A stretch of 32,328 nucleotides of DNA from Microbacteriaceae bacterium (GTDB taxonomy: Bacteria > Actinomycetota > Actinomycetes > Actinomycetales > Microbacteriaceae). The stretch covers positions 1-32,328 of the forward strand of contig JAKVJE010000011.1 in assembly GCA_022487185.1 (NCBI GenBank). The letters run 5' to 3'. The notes below the pieces were generated by a model that did not search any database, was not told where the DNA came from, and saw only the letters and a list, made by a program, of their open reading frames with translations. The first letter of the stretch is position 1; every line of letters starts with the position of its first letter. Shown here one piece after another: positions 25,606 to 32,328 of this stretch. The translations under genes and the position numbers were made by a program.

Positions 25606-26534
25606 GTCGCCGCTCCCCCCACCCAGCTGGGCATCGGATTCGTGGGGAAATACCGCTGGCGGATGGCGATGCTCGCCTCGTTCAATGCCGCCTGCAGGTG
25701 CTGCATCTGGGCGGGCAGATCGTCCAGGATCTCTTCGACCCCGCGATACTCCAGCTCCGAAGAGATCCGCCCGAGCGCCCGCCGGGCCCCGCCGGGGACC
25801 CCGACGCGACTCTGGACCGGGGAGAGCTGCCGCAGGCATTCGAGGGCCCGGTTCACCGAGAACTGGATCGAACGGGGGAACAGCCGATCCAGCAGGAGGA
25901 ACTCCGCGGCCCGGGCCAGGGCCGGGGACCCCTGGTACGTGCGCAGGAACGCCTCATAGGCGCCCACGGAGCGCAGGATGGCCGTCCAGCTCGGGCCCGA
26001 GGCCTCCGTCAGGGTCCGGGTCGCCAGAAGCCGCGCCGTCATATCCGCCCGCTCCAGAGAGCGCCCCAGCGTGAAGAACAGGAACGCATCGTCCCGGTTG
26101 GAGGAAGATTCCGTGATCCCGACCGCGAGCGCCGCACGCTCCCGAGCCCAGGTGAAGAAGTCGTGGGCGCGCTCGATGGAGAGGTGCCGGGGCATATGCA
26201 CCTTGGTGGCGTTCAGGCACTCCCAGAGCTCTGTGTTGATGACCTCCCGTGCCCGACGCCCGTTCTCCCGGGCCGAGCGGAGCGAAGAAGCGATCGACGC
26301 GGGATGGGACTGGTCGGCGGCCAGCGTTGCAAACACATCCGCCCGCGTGAGCGGGCTGGCCGCATCCACATCGTCCCCCATCACCGCGAGGAGCGCATGG
26401 CACGCACTGTCCTCGTCGATCCAGGGGTCCTCCAGCAGGAGCTGCAGATAGACGTCGAGGATGCGGGCGGTTCCGTCGGCCCGCTCCACATACCGGCCGA
26501 TCCAGAACAGGCTTTCCGCGATTCGGCTCAGCAT
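25602..26534 (-). CDS. Alpha-E domain-containing protein (DUF403)
   Basis: This 310-residue, all-helical protein begins MLSRIAESLFWIGRYVERAD, the hallmark of the Alpha-E family. It also carries ARENGRRAREVINTELWE, RAHDFFTWARERAALAVGI and a second ERADMTARLL that mirrors the first. The duplicated ExR helices gave the family its name. Its biochemical role is not known; it always accompanies circularly permuted ATP-grasp and transglutaminase genes. The ATG at 26534 overlaps the ATP-grasp gene end by 7 bp, and its own stop overlaps the transglutaminase start, so the three are translated as a coupled set. Confidence 0.94.
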   Translation of the reverse strand: MLSRIAESLFWIGRYVERADGTARILDVYLQLLLEDPWIDEDSACHALLAVMGDDVDAASPLTRADVFATLAADQSHPASIASSLRSARENGRRAREVINTELWECLNATKVHMPRHLSIERAHDFFTWARERAALAVGITESSSNRDDAFLFFTLGRSLERADMTARLLATRTLTEASGPSWTAILRSVGAYEAFLRTYQGSPALARAAEFLLLDRLFPRSIQFSVNRALECLRQLSPVQSRVGVPGGARRALGRISSELEYRGVEEILDDLPAQMQHLQAALNEASIAIRQRYFPTNPMPSWVGGAAT

Positions 26535-28153
26535 GGCATCCGCCTCCCCATGCGCCCCTGTTGTTGTTGCTGCTGCTGGCCGGAGAGCCCACCGGCGTCC
26601 TGGCGCGCCACCTCCGGGGCCGAGGCGGGCAGCGGAGCGCGGGGAGCCGCCTGCTGGGCGACCAACGCGCGGACGTCGGTGGCCGGCCCCGGAGCAGCCC
26701 GGTCCTCGACCACCCAGGTGTCCTTCGACCCGCCGCCCTGTGACGAGTTCACAACCAGGGTCCCCTCGGGAAGCGCCACCCGGGTGAGTCCCCCTGGGAG
26801 GACCCACACCCCGGAGCCGTCGTTGACCGCGAAGGGGCGCAGATCCACATGTCTCGGCCCCACCCCGCCCTCGACGACGGTGGGGACGGTCGAGAGTTGC
26901 ACCACCGGCTGGGCGATCCATCCCCGGGGATCGGCGATCAGCTTGGCCCGGAGCGTCTCCAGCTCGGAACGGCTCGCCTGAGGCCCCACCACCAGGCCCT
27001 TCCCGCCGGCCCCGTCGACCGGCTTGAGTACCAGCTCGTCGAGGCGGTCCAGCACCTCTTCCAGAGCGCCGGGATCCTCGAGCCTCCAGCTGCGCACATT
27101 GGGGATAATCTGTTCCTCCCCCAGGAAGTACCGGGTCAGCTCGGGCATATACGTGTACACCAGCTTGTCATCCACGACGCCGTTGCCCACCGCGTTGCAG
27201 AGCGTCACATGCCCCAGCCGGGCCGCGGTCATCAGCCCCGGAGCCCCGAGCACCGAATCGGCACGGAACTGCAACGGGTCCAGAAAATCGTCGTCGACCC
27301 GGCGGTAGATCACATCCACCCGCTCCGGACCGGTGGTGGTGCGCATCCACACCCGCCCCTTGGAGCAGAACAGGTCCCGCCCCTCGACCAGCTCCACGCC
27401 CATCAGCCGCGCCAGCAGGGTGTGCTCGAAGTACGCGGAGTTGAACACGCCCGGGGTGAGCACCACGATTCTCGGATCGTCCACCCCCTCCGGGGCCGCA
27501 GCCCGCAGCGCCTGCAGGAGATGCACCGGATAGTCGCCGATCGGTTTGATGCGCATCTGCGAAAACAGCTCCGGGAGCGTCTGTGCCATCACCCGCCGGT
27601 TCGAGAGCACATAGCTCACACCCGAAGGGATACGGACGTTATCCTCCAGCACCCGCCAGTCGCCCCGGGAATCGCGGATCAAATCAATTCCGCTGACCTG
27701 GCACCGGGCGCCATTCGGCGGGACCACGGCACTCGCGCAGTGCAGATAGTTCTTCGACGACGCGACCAGATGGGCCGGGATCACCCCATCTGAGATCGCC
27801 CGCTGTGGGCCGTACACGTCGGCGAGGAGAGCCTCCAGCACCCGGACACGCTGCTGCACGCCCCGGTCCAGGACCTCCCAGCTCCCCGAATCGATGACCC
27901 GAGGGATGGAGTCCAGCGGAAACGGGCGCTCCTCACCGGCGAAGTCGAAGGTCACGCCCTGGGCAAGGTAGGAGTTCGCGAGCTCATCGGTTCGCCCTTT
28001 GAGCTCCTCCAGTGTCATCTCCGCGAGCGCGTCGAAGATGCGCCGGTAGGTATCGCGCGGCCGGTCCGATTCGACAAACATCTCGTCCCAGGCACTCTGC
28101 GTCCCCCCGGCGGTGCGCGCATGGGCGTCATAGCCTGTGAACAGATCCGCCAT
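26528..28153 (-). CDS. Circularly permuted ATP-grasp type 2 protein (DUF404/DUF407)
   Basis: This 541-residue protein is the first gene of the module. The family is recognised from RVLEALLADVYGPQRAISDGVIP, the DLIRDSRGDWRVLEDN block (about 180-195), NRRVMAQTLPELF, VVLTPGVFNSAYFEH, LKPVDGAGGKGLVVGP (ATP-binding lysine and glycine loop) and the late NSSQGGGSKDTWV. These enzymes are predicted amidoligases that join a carboxylate and an amine through an acyl-phosphate; the substrate is unknown. Odd here is the C-terminal tail (about 490-541): Pro/Ala-rich with seven glutamines in a row, and basic at the very end, probably disordered. The ATG at 28153 is 6 nt after a TAAGCT box, suggesting a leaderless message. 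Confidence 0.94.
   Translation of the reverse strand: MADLFTGYDAHARTAGGTQSAWDEMFVESDRPRDTYRRIFDALAEMTLEELKGRTDELANSYLAQGVTFDFAGEERPFPLDSIPRVIDSGSWEVLDRGVQQRVRVLEALLADVYGPQRAISDGVIPAHLVASSKNYLHCASAVVPPNGARCQVSGIDLIRDSRGDWRVLEDNVRIPSGVSYVLSNRRVMAQTLPELFSQMRIKPIGDYPVHLLQALRAAAPEGVDDPRIVVLTPGVFNSAYFEHTLLARLMGVELVEGRDLFCSKGRVWMRTTTGPERVDVIYRRVDDDFLDPLQFRADSVLGAPGLMTAARLGHVTLCNAVGNGVVDDKLVYTYMPELTRYFLGEEQIIPNVRSWRLEDPGALEEVLDRLDELVLKPVDGAGGKGLVVGPQASRSELETLRAKLIADPRGWIAQPVVQLSTVPTVVEGGVGPRHVDLRPFAVNDGSGVWVLPGGLTRVALPEGTLVVNSSQGGGSKDTWVVEDRAAPGPATDVRALVAQQAAPRAPLPASAPEVARQDAGGLSGQQQQQQQGRMGRRMPC
26558..26578 (-). repeat. Short CAG/CAA tract encoding seven glutamines
   Basis: Seven consecutive Gln codons (three CAG, three CAA, one CAG) lie near the C-terminus of the ATP-grasp protein. 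The triplet nature means length changes would not shift the frame. Confidence 0.8.
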
Positions 28154-28159
28154 AACGAC

Positions 28160-28165
28160 AGCTTA
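28160..28165 (-). promoter_or_regulatory. Putative -10 box (TAAGCT) of leaderless ATP-grasp operon mRNA
   Basis: TAAGCT on the minus strand ends 6 nt before the ATG at 28153, with no Shine-Dalgarno between. A terminator hairpin of the upstream M13 gene lies just behind it. Confidence 0.5.
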
Positions 28166-28189
28166 TTCCGGCTCTGTTGCCTGGGTGTT

Positions 28190-28230
28190 TCCCACACCCC
28201 GAGGCCCGAACCGGGTATCGGGGTGTGGGA
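28190..28230 (-). terminator. Strong terminator hairpin after the M13 peptidase gene
   Basis: A perfect 13-bp stem, TCCCACACCCCGA (28190-28202) with TCGGGGTGTGGGA (28218-28230), has a 15-nt loop and begins 6 bp past the M13 stop codon. No U-tract follows. It insulates the peptidase gene from the ATP-grasp promoter 25 bp further on. Confidence 0.75.
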
Positions 28231-28236
28231 TGCGGT

Positions 28237-30180
28237 TTACCAGATGCTCACACGGTCGGCGGGATCCATCCACATCCCGTCACCGGGATGCACCCCGAAG
28301 GCCTCATGGAATGCGTCGAGGTTCTTGGCGATCTGGTTGCAGCGCAGGTCGTTGGGCGAGTGCGGGTCGATGGTCAGCAGCCGCACCGCCTCCTCAGTGC
28401 GCCGCTTCTCGCACCAGACCCGCGCCCAGGCCAGGAAGAAGCGCTCGCCCGCGGTGCGCCCACCGATCACTGGGGCGGGGCTCCCGTCCAGGGTGGCAGT
28501 GTAGGCCTTCCATGCGATGGCAAGACCGCCGAGGTCTCCGATGTTCTCGCCCAGGGTGAGCTGTCCGTTGACCCGATGCCCTGGGGCATCGAGGGGCTCG
28601 AGGGCCGAATACTGGGCCACAAGGCGTTCCGTGAGCTCGCGGAACCGGGTGCGATCGGCCTCCGTCCACCAATCGTGCAGGGCACCGGTGCCGTCGTACT
28701 TGGAGCCCTGATCGTCGAACCCATGCCCGATTTCGTGACCGATGACGGCCCCGATCGCGCCATAGTTCTGCGCATCATCGGCCTCCGGGTCGAAGAAGGG
28801 GGGCTGCAGGATCGCCGCCGGGAACACGATCTCATTCATGCCGGGGTTGTAGTACGCATTCACTGTCTGGGGCGTCATGAACCATTCGTCGCGGTCGACC
28901 GGACGTCCGATCTTCGCAAACTCCCGCTCTGTCTCGAACCGTCCCAGGGCCCGCGCATTGCCCCACAGATCGGCCGGATCGAGGGTCAGTGCGGAGTAGT
29001 CCCGCCAGCGGCTGGGGTAGCCAATCTTCGGGGTAAACCGGTCGAGCTTCTCCAGCGCACGGGTCCGGGTCTCCGGACCCATCCACTCAAGGGCCGTGAT
29101 CGACGCCCGGTATGCCTCGATCAGAGTACCCACGAGCGCATCCATGCGCTGCTTGGCCTCGGGGGGGAAATGCCGACGGACATACTCACGGCCGACGGCC
29201 TCGCCCAGGCCGCCCTCGACGAAGCCCACCGCACGCTTCCAGCGCGGACGCTGCTCCGGGGTCCCCATCAAGGTCCTGCCGTAGAAGGAGAAATTCTCCT
29301 CCGAGAAGGCGCGCGGCAGGAGCGCCGCAGCCCCGTGGAGTACCTGGGCCAGAAGCCAGGACCGCCATGCCGGCAGTTCCTCTGGGACCAGCAGTGCGGA
29401 GAGCCCCTCGAACGCGGAGGGCTGTGCGACCACCACTTCATCGAAGGCCGCCCTCGGAAGACGTGCGGCGGCCAGATAGCGCTCCCAATCGAGCGCGGGC
29501 GTCAAGTGCTGCAACTGCGCGAAGGAGCGCAGATTGTAGATCTTGTCGATCTCCCGGTTGGCGACCCGATCCCAGTGGGTTGCGGCAAGTTTCGTCTCCA
29601 GGGCCAGAACCTCGTCGGCGCGAGCCCCCGGCCGTTCAATCCCTGCCAGGCTGAACATGCGCTCCAGGTGGGCACGGTATTCCTTCCGGACCCCAGCAAA
29701 ACTCTCCTCGCGGTAGTAGGACTCGTCGGGCAGCCCAAGTCCCCCCTGCGTGAGGAACACGATGTAGCGCTCCGGATGCCCCGGATCGGTGTCGACGAAG
29801 GCCCCGAAGAAGCCGGAAGCCCCCTCCTCCTCCAGTCGGCCGACCGTCTCGACGAGCTCGGGGACGCTCTGCACCGCATCCGCATCCCGAAGCGCCGGAG
29901 CAATCGGGGTCAGGCCCCTCCGCTCCACCTCTGCCTCGTCCATGAAGCTGGCGAAGGCCGCCCCGTACCGAGCACGGTCTCCCACCGCAGCCGGGTCGGC
30001 CGCAGCCTCCTCCACGATCTCCCGAACGGCCTGTTCCGCCCCTTCGGCGAGCAGGAGGAACTCTCCGTAGCGGGCCCGATCATCGGGGATCTGGGTCTGG
30101 CGCAGCCACGGGGCATTGACACTCAGGTACAGATCGTCCTGGGGGCGGGCATCTGGGAAATCGGTGGAGCTGTCTGTCAT
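28237..30180 (-). CDS. M13-family zinc metallopeptidase (PepO/neprilysin-like)
   Basis: This complete 647-residue peptidase has zinc motif VIGHEIGHGFDD (about 478-489) with the third ligand and catalytic Asp in GENIGDLGG (about 541-549), and the substrate-positioning VNAYYNPGMNEIVFPA upstream. It ends MDPADRVSIW, like other family members. M13 enzymes cut oligopeptides up to about 40 residues. No signal peptide or N-terminal helix is present, so unlike neprilysin it is cytoplasmic, as in many actinobacteria. The ATG at 30180 is preferred to a GTG or ATG further up because TACCCT lies 7 nt upstream and the family sequence begins at once. It is divergent from the PEBP gene (46 bp between) and followed by a terminator. 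Confidence 0.96.
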   Translation of the reverse strand: MTDSSTDFPDARPQDDLYLSVNAPWLRQTQIPDDRARYGEFLLLAEGAEQAVREIVEEAAADPAAVGDRARYGAAFASFMDEAEVERRGLTPIAPALRDADAVQSVPELVETVGRLEEEGASGFFGAFVDTDPGHPERYIVFLTQGGLGLPDESYYREESFAGVRKEYRAHLERMFSLAGIERPGARADEVLALETKLAATHWDRVANREIDKIYNLRSFAQLQHLTPALDWERYLAAARLPRAAFDEVVVAQPSAFEGLSALLVPEELPAWRSWLLAQVLHGAAALLPRAFSEENFSFYGRTLMGTPEQRPRWKRAVGFVEGGLGEAVGREYVRRHFPPEAKQRMDALVGTLIEAYRASITALEWMGPETRTRALEKLDRFTPKIGYPSRWRDYSALTLDPADLWGNARALGRFETEREFAKIGRPVDRDEWFMTPQTVNAYYNPGMNEIVFPAAILQPPFFDPEADDAQNYGAIGAVIGHEIGHGFDDQGSKYDGTGALHDWWTEADRTRFRELTERLVAQYSALEPLDAPGHRVNGQLTLGENIGDLGGLAIAWKAYTATLDGSPAPVIGGRTAGERFFLAWARVWCEKRRTEEAVRLLTIDPHSPNDLRCNQIAKNLDAFHEAFGVHPGDGMWMDPADRVSIW

Positions 30181-30187
30181 GCTCACC

Positions 30188-30193
30188 AGGGTA
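30188..30193 (-). promoter_or_regulatory. Putative -10 box (TACCCT) of leaderless M13 peptidase mRNA
   Basis: TACCCT on the minus strand ends 7 nt before the ATG at 30180. It is packed back to back with the PEBP gene promoter in a 46-bp gap. Confidence 0.5.
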
Positions 30194-30214
30194 GGCCAGG
30201 CCCACGTTGCGGCA

Positions 30215-30220
30215 TAGCAT
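30215..30220 (+). promoter_or_regulatory. Putative -10 box (TAGCAT) of leaderless PEBP-family mRNA
   Basis: TAGCAT ends 6 nt before the ATG at 30227; the intervening GGGCCC is not a usual Shine-Dalgarno. Confidence 0.5.
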
Positions 30221-30226
30221 GGGCCC

Positions 30227-30739
30227 ATGAGTCGCGATCCCTATGCTGGGCTGCCTGCCCTTCCCCGCTTCTTCCTCACGAGCACCGAGCTGGTGGATGG
30301 GAGCCCCCTCCCCCTCGCCCAGGTCGCCGCCGCACAGGGCGGCAAGGAGCTCTCCCCCCAGCTCAGCTGGTCCGGGTTCCCTGCATCGACCCGTTCGTTC
30401 GCGGTGACCGCGTATGACCCCGATGCCCCCACGGGAAGTGGATTCTGGCACTGGGCGGTGGCGGATATTCCGCTGGCCGTCACAGAGCTTCCAGAGGGGG
30501 CCGGGAACGGGGGTCCCCTCCCAGGGACGCCGCTGCGGAACGACTCCCGCAGCACCGCATTCGCGGGGGCCAATCCCCCCGCAGGCCATGGCCCGCACAA
30601 CTACTGGTTCGCGGTGCATGCCCTCGATGTGGAACGGCTCGGCCTCCCGGCCGATGCGACCCCCGCGAACCTCGGCTTCCAGCTCTTCCTGCACGGCATC
30701 GGCAGGGCCACGCTGCGCTGCCCATTCGAGCACCGCTAA
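30227..30739 (+). CDS. YbhB/YbcL (PEBP) family protein
   Basis: This 170-residue member of the phosphatidylethanolamine-binding protein family has the ligand-pocket motifs [14 protein letters not shown] (about 63-76) and the later [15 protein letters not shown] (about 122-136). It also shows SPQLSW and the closing [18 protein letters not shown]. Bacterial members are small cytoplasmic proteins of uncertain role, sometimes proposed as inhibitors of proteases or kinases. It is divergent from the M13 peptidase gene, which makes a peptidase-inhibitor link conceivable but untested. It has a leaderless-type promoter. The VanZ-like gene starts 2 bp after its stop. Confidence 0.95.
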   Translation: MSRDPYAGLPALPRFFLTSTELVDGSPLPLAQVAAAQGGKELSPQLSWSGFPASTRSFAVTAYDPDAPTGSGFWHWAVADIPLAVTELPEGAGNGGPLPGTPLRNDSRSTAFAGANPPAGHGPHNYWFAVHALDVERLGLPADATPANLGFQLFLHGIGRATLRCPFEHR

Positions 30740-30741
30740 GC

Positions 30742-31803
30742 GTGGTGGGCCCCATTCTGACCCCGGGCATCCTGGCGATCCTGATCGGCAGTGCCGGGAT
30801 GGTGGTGGCCTTCGTCCCGCTGGTGGCTCTGGCCTATCGTAGGGATGGCCGACTCGGCGCCCTGCGCATCGTGGGATGGTTCGCGGCGGCCATCTATGGG
30901 GTGGCGCTGCTGACCTATACGCTGCTCCCCCTGCCGGCTCACCGGCAGCTGGCACACTGCACGGGCGCACAGCTCCATCCGCTCGGGAGCGTGCTCATCA
31001 TCGCCGACTACCCGCACGCCACGCTGCGGGAGCTGGCCGTGAATCCAGCGCTTCTGCAGGTCGTGCTGAATGTGGCGCTGTTCCTTCCGCTGGGGGCCCT
31101 GGTGCGCTGGTTCTGGGGCCGTGGGTGGCCCTGGGCACTGGGGATCGGGTTCGCGCTCTCGCTGTTCATCGAGACCACGCAGCTCACCGGGGTGTGGGGC
31201 ATCTATTCGTGCGCGTACCGGGTGTTCGACGTGGACGACCTGGCGGCCAACACCGCCGGGGCGGTGCTCGGATCTCTGCTCTCCATCCCCCTGACCTGGC
31301 GGGGGTGCCGCCATCCTGATGGAACCCGGGTCACCCTCTGGCGGGTGGGACTGGCGGTGGGATGCGACCTCCTGCTCATGCTCCTGGGTGGCGGGCTGCT
31401 GGTGCTCGGGGCACGGCTGTGGATAGTCGCTGCCGGGGGCACGATCAGCGCCTTCCCGCCGGAAGCTGAGACCCTTGTCTTCTTCGGGGTCCCGTTCGCC
31501 GGGCAGGCCGTGAGTATCTTGGCGGGTTCGCGCACCCTCGGAGAGGGGATCGTGCTGCTCCGGGGCAGGAAGGGGCGGTGGCCCGCCTGGGCGGCGCGCC
31601 CAGTGAAGCTGCTGACCGGCCCCGGGGGGTTCCTTGTGCTGCTGTGGGCGCCGAGGAGCGGGCCCTTCCCGATACTGTTCATACTGTTCGTCCTCGTCAG
31701 CGCCACAATGCTGCTGTTCACCCGGACCCATCGCGGCCTGCCCGGATGGGCCTCTGACCTGGATCTGGTGGATGTGCGCACCCCCGATCTGACGGCCGCA
31801 TGA
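30742..31803 (+). CDS. VanZ-RDD fusion membrane protein
   Basis: This 353-residue membrane protein has two parts. Residues about 45-185 form a VanZ domain with four or five helices and the family marks VVLNVALFLPLGALV, FALSLFIETTQL and VFDVDDLAANTAGAVLG. Residues about 195-330 look like an RDD domain: WRVGLAVGCDLLLM with the spaced Arg and Asp, and RTLGEGIVLLR in place of the usual TPGKRLLGLRV. VanZ proteins confer low-level glycopeptide tolerance in enterococci; in most bacteria their role is unknown. The GTG at 30742 lies 2 bp after the PEBP stop, with a second GTG one codon later; no clear ribosome-binding site is seen, so the exact start is uncertain. Its stop overlaps the MATE start (ATGA). 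Confidence 0.88.
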   Translation: MVGPILTPGILAILIGSAGMVVAFVPLVALAYRRDGRLGALRIVGWFAAAIYGVALLTYTLLPLPAHRQLAHCTGAQLHPLGSVLIIADYPHATLRELAVNPALLQVVLNVALFLPLGALVRWFWGRGWPWALGIGFALSLFIETTQLTGVWGIYSCAYRVFDVDDLAANTAGAVLGSLLSIPLTWRGCRHPDGTRVTLWRVGLAVGCDLLLMLLGGGLLVLGARLWIVAAGGTISAFPPEAETLVFFGVPFAGQAVSILAGSRTLGEGIVLLRGRKGRWPAWAARPVKLLTGPGGFLVLLWAPRSGPFPILFILFVLVSATMLLFTRTHRGLPGWASDLDLVDVRTPDLTAA

Positions 31804-32328
31804 CCCGGCCCTCCGCCGCCCGAACTCCCGGGGAGCCAGCCGTGGCGAGGGAGCGGGACCATCGCATCCTGACGCTGGCCCTCCCCGCCCTGGGCGCGGA
31901 GGCCGCCCAGCCGCTCTTCGTGCTCTGCGATACCGCCATCGTGGGGCATCTGGGGTCAGTTCAGCTGGGAGCGCTGTCGATCTCAGGGGCGGTGCTCAAC
32001 GCGACGGTTGGGCTGATGATCTTCCTCGCATACGCGACCACTCCGGCCGTGGCGCGTCTCCTCGGGGCGGGGGATCGGGCGGCCGCAGTGAGGGCGGGGT
32101 GGACCGGGATCTGGCTGGCGGGCGGGCTGGGACTGGTCCTGACCGCCTGCGGGGAGGCGGCGGCCGGAACGGTCGCCCGGATGCTCGGGGGCACCGGCCC
32201 GGTGTCCACCGCAGCCACCGGATATCTGCGCATCTCGCTGCTGGGGCTCACCCCGCAGCTGATGGCCCTGGCCGCCACCGGCCTGCTGCGAGGACTCCAG
32301 AACACCCGGCTCCCGCTGGCCGTGGCGG
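31800..32328 (+). CDS. MATE-family efflux transporter (DinF-like), N-terminal part
   Basis: The gene runs off the right edge; 176 residues are visible. LALPALGAEAAQPLFVLCDTAIVGHLG is the classic first-helix signature of MATE/DinF transporters, followed by helices with GALSISGAVLNATVGLMIFLAYATTPAVARLLGAGD and a later LRISLLGLTPQLMALAATGLLRGLQNTRLPL. These are Na+- or H+-driven exporters of drugs or metabolites. The ATG at 31800 overlaps the VanZ stop as ATGA, so the two are translationally coupled. Confidence 0.93.
   Translation, partial: MTRPSAARTPGEPAVARERDHRILTLALPALGAEAAQPLFVLCDTAIVGHLGSVQLGALSISGAVLNATVGLMIFLAYATTPAVARLLGAGDRAAAVRAGWTGIWLAGGLGLVLTACGEAAAGTVARMLGGTGPVSTAATGYLRISLLGLTPQLMALAATGLLRGLQNTRLPLAVA

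Noticed and set aside
28177-30417. Plus-strand 746-residue open frame opposite the M13 peptidase
   Set aside because: Shadow of a gene with complete catalytic motifs on the other strand; no recognisable domain.
1-32328. CRISPR arrays, rRNA genes, riboswitches or a replication origin
   Set aside because: No regularly spaced repeats, rRNA segments, conserved riboswitch cores or DnaA-box clusters were found by reading.

Overview
This is high-GC, densely packed bacterial DNA that fits an actinobacterium. Supporting signs are GTG starts, a 1.9-kb-residue Ig-like surface protein beside a Hanks kinase and a MoxR ATPase, an LCP cell-wall ligase, the circularly permuted ATP-grasp/Alpha-E/transglutaminase trio, an actinobacterial-type lipoate ligase, and many apparently leaderless promoters. 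Micrococcales or a neighbouring order is plausible. I cannot name a genus from this window.

Layout. (1) 1-6883, all minus strand: a soluble Ser/Thr kinase, a giant membrane-anchored Ig/Fn3 protein whose GTG start overlaps the kinase stop, and the start of a MoxR ATPase that runs off the left edge. (2) 6974-10375, minus: a MacB/FtsX-type ABC exporter (permease plus ATPase). (3) 10502-11251, plus: a sirtuin. (4) About 11.25-16.2 kb: an accessory island. It holds a frameshifted IS481-type transposase remnant, an AT-rich (about 40% GC in lines I counted) two-gene restriction-modification system with an EcoRI-family nuclease, a 640-bp gene-free stretch, and a large serine recombinase. The recombinase abuts, and its reading frame runs into, tRNA-Ser(GCU). 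(5) 16.2-20.7 kb, minus: tRNA-Ser(GCU), an LCP protein, a small coiled-coil protein, an AT-rich gap with a dyad, tRNA-Ser(UGA), a Cof-type HAD phosphatase and seryl-tRNA synthetase. (6) 20.8-22.8 kb, plus: a lipid kinase and a ThiB-like lipoprotein. (7) 22.8-28.2 kb, minus: circularly permuted ATP-grasp, Alpha-E, transglutaminase, lipoate ligase and a beta-class DNA methyltransferase, almost all overlapping or abutting. (8) 28.2-30.2 kb, minus: an M13 metallopeptidase with a strong terminator hairpin. (9) 30.2 kb to the right edge, plus: a PEBP-family protein, a VanZ-RDD membrane protein and a truncated MATE transporter.

How they may work together. The kinase, surface protein and MoxR ATPase look like one envelope-linked unit. 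The ATP-grasp/Alpha-E/transglutaminase genes form a conserved peptide-modification module of unknown substrate. Two serine tRNAs and serS lie within 4.5 kb on one strand.

The points most worth a second look are the EcoRI-like nuclease paired with an alpha-class methyltransferase (possibly a new xAATTx specificity), the recombinase frame that continues through a tRNA, and seven genes with a TANNNT box exactly 6-7 nt before the start codon.
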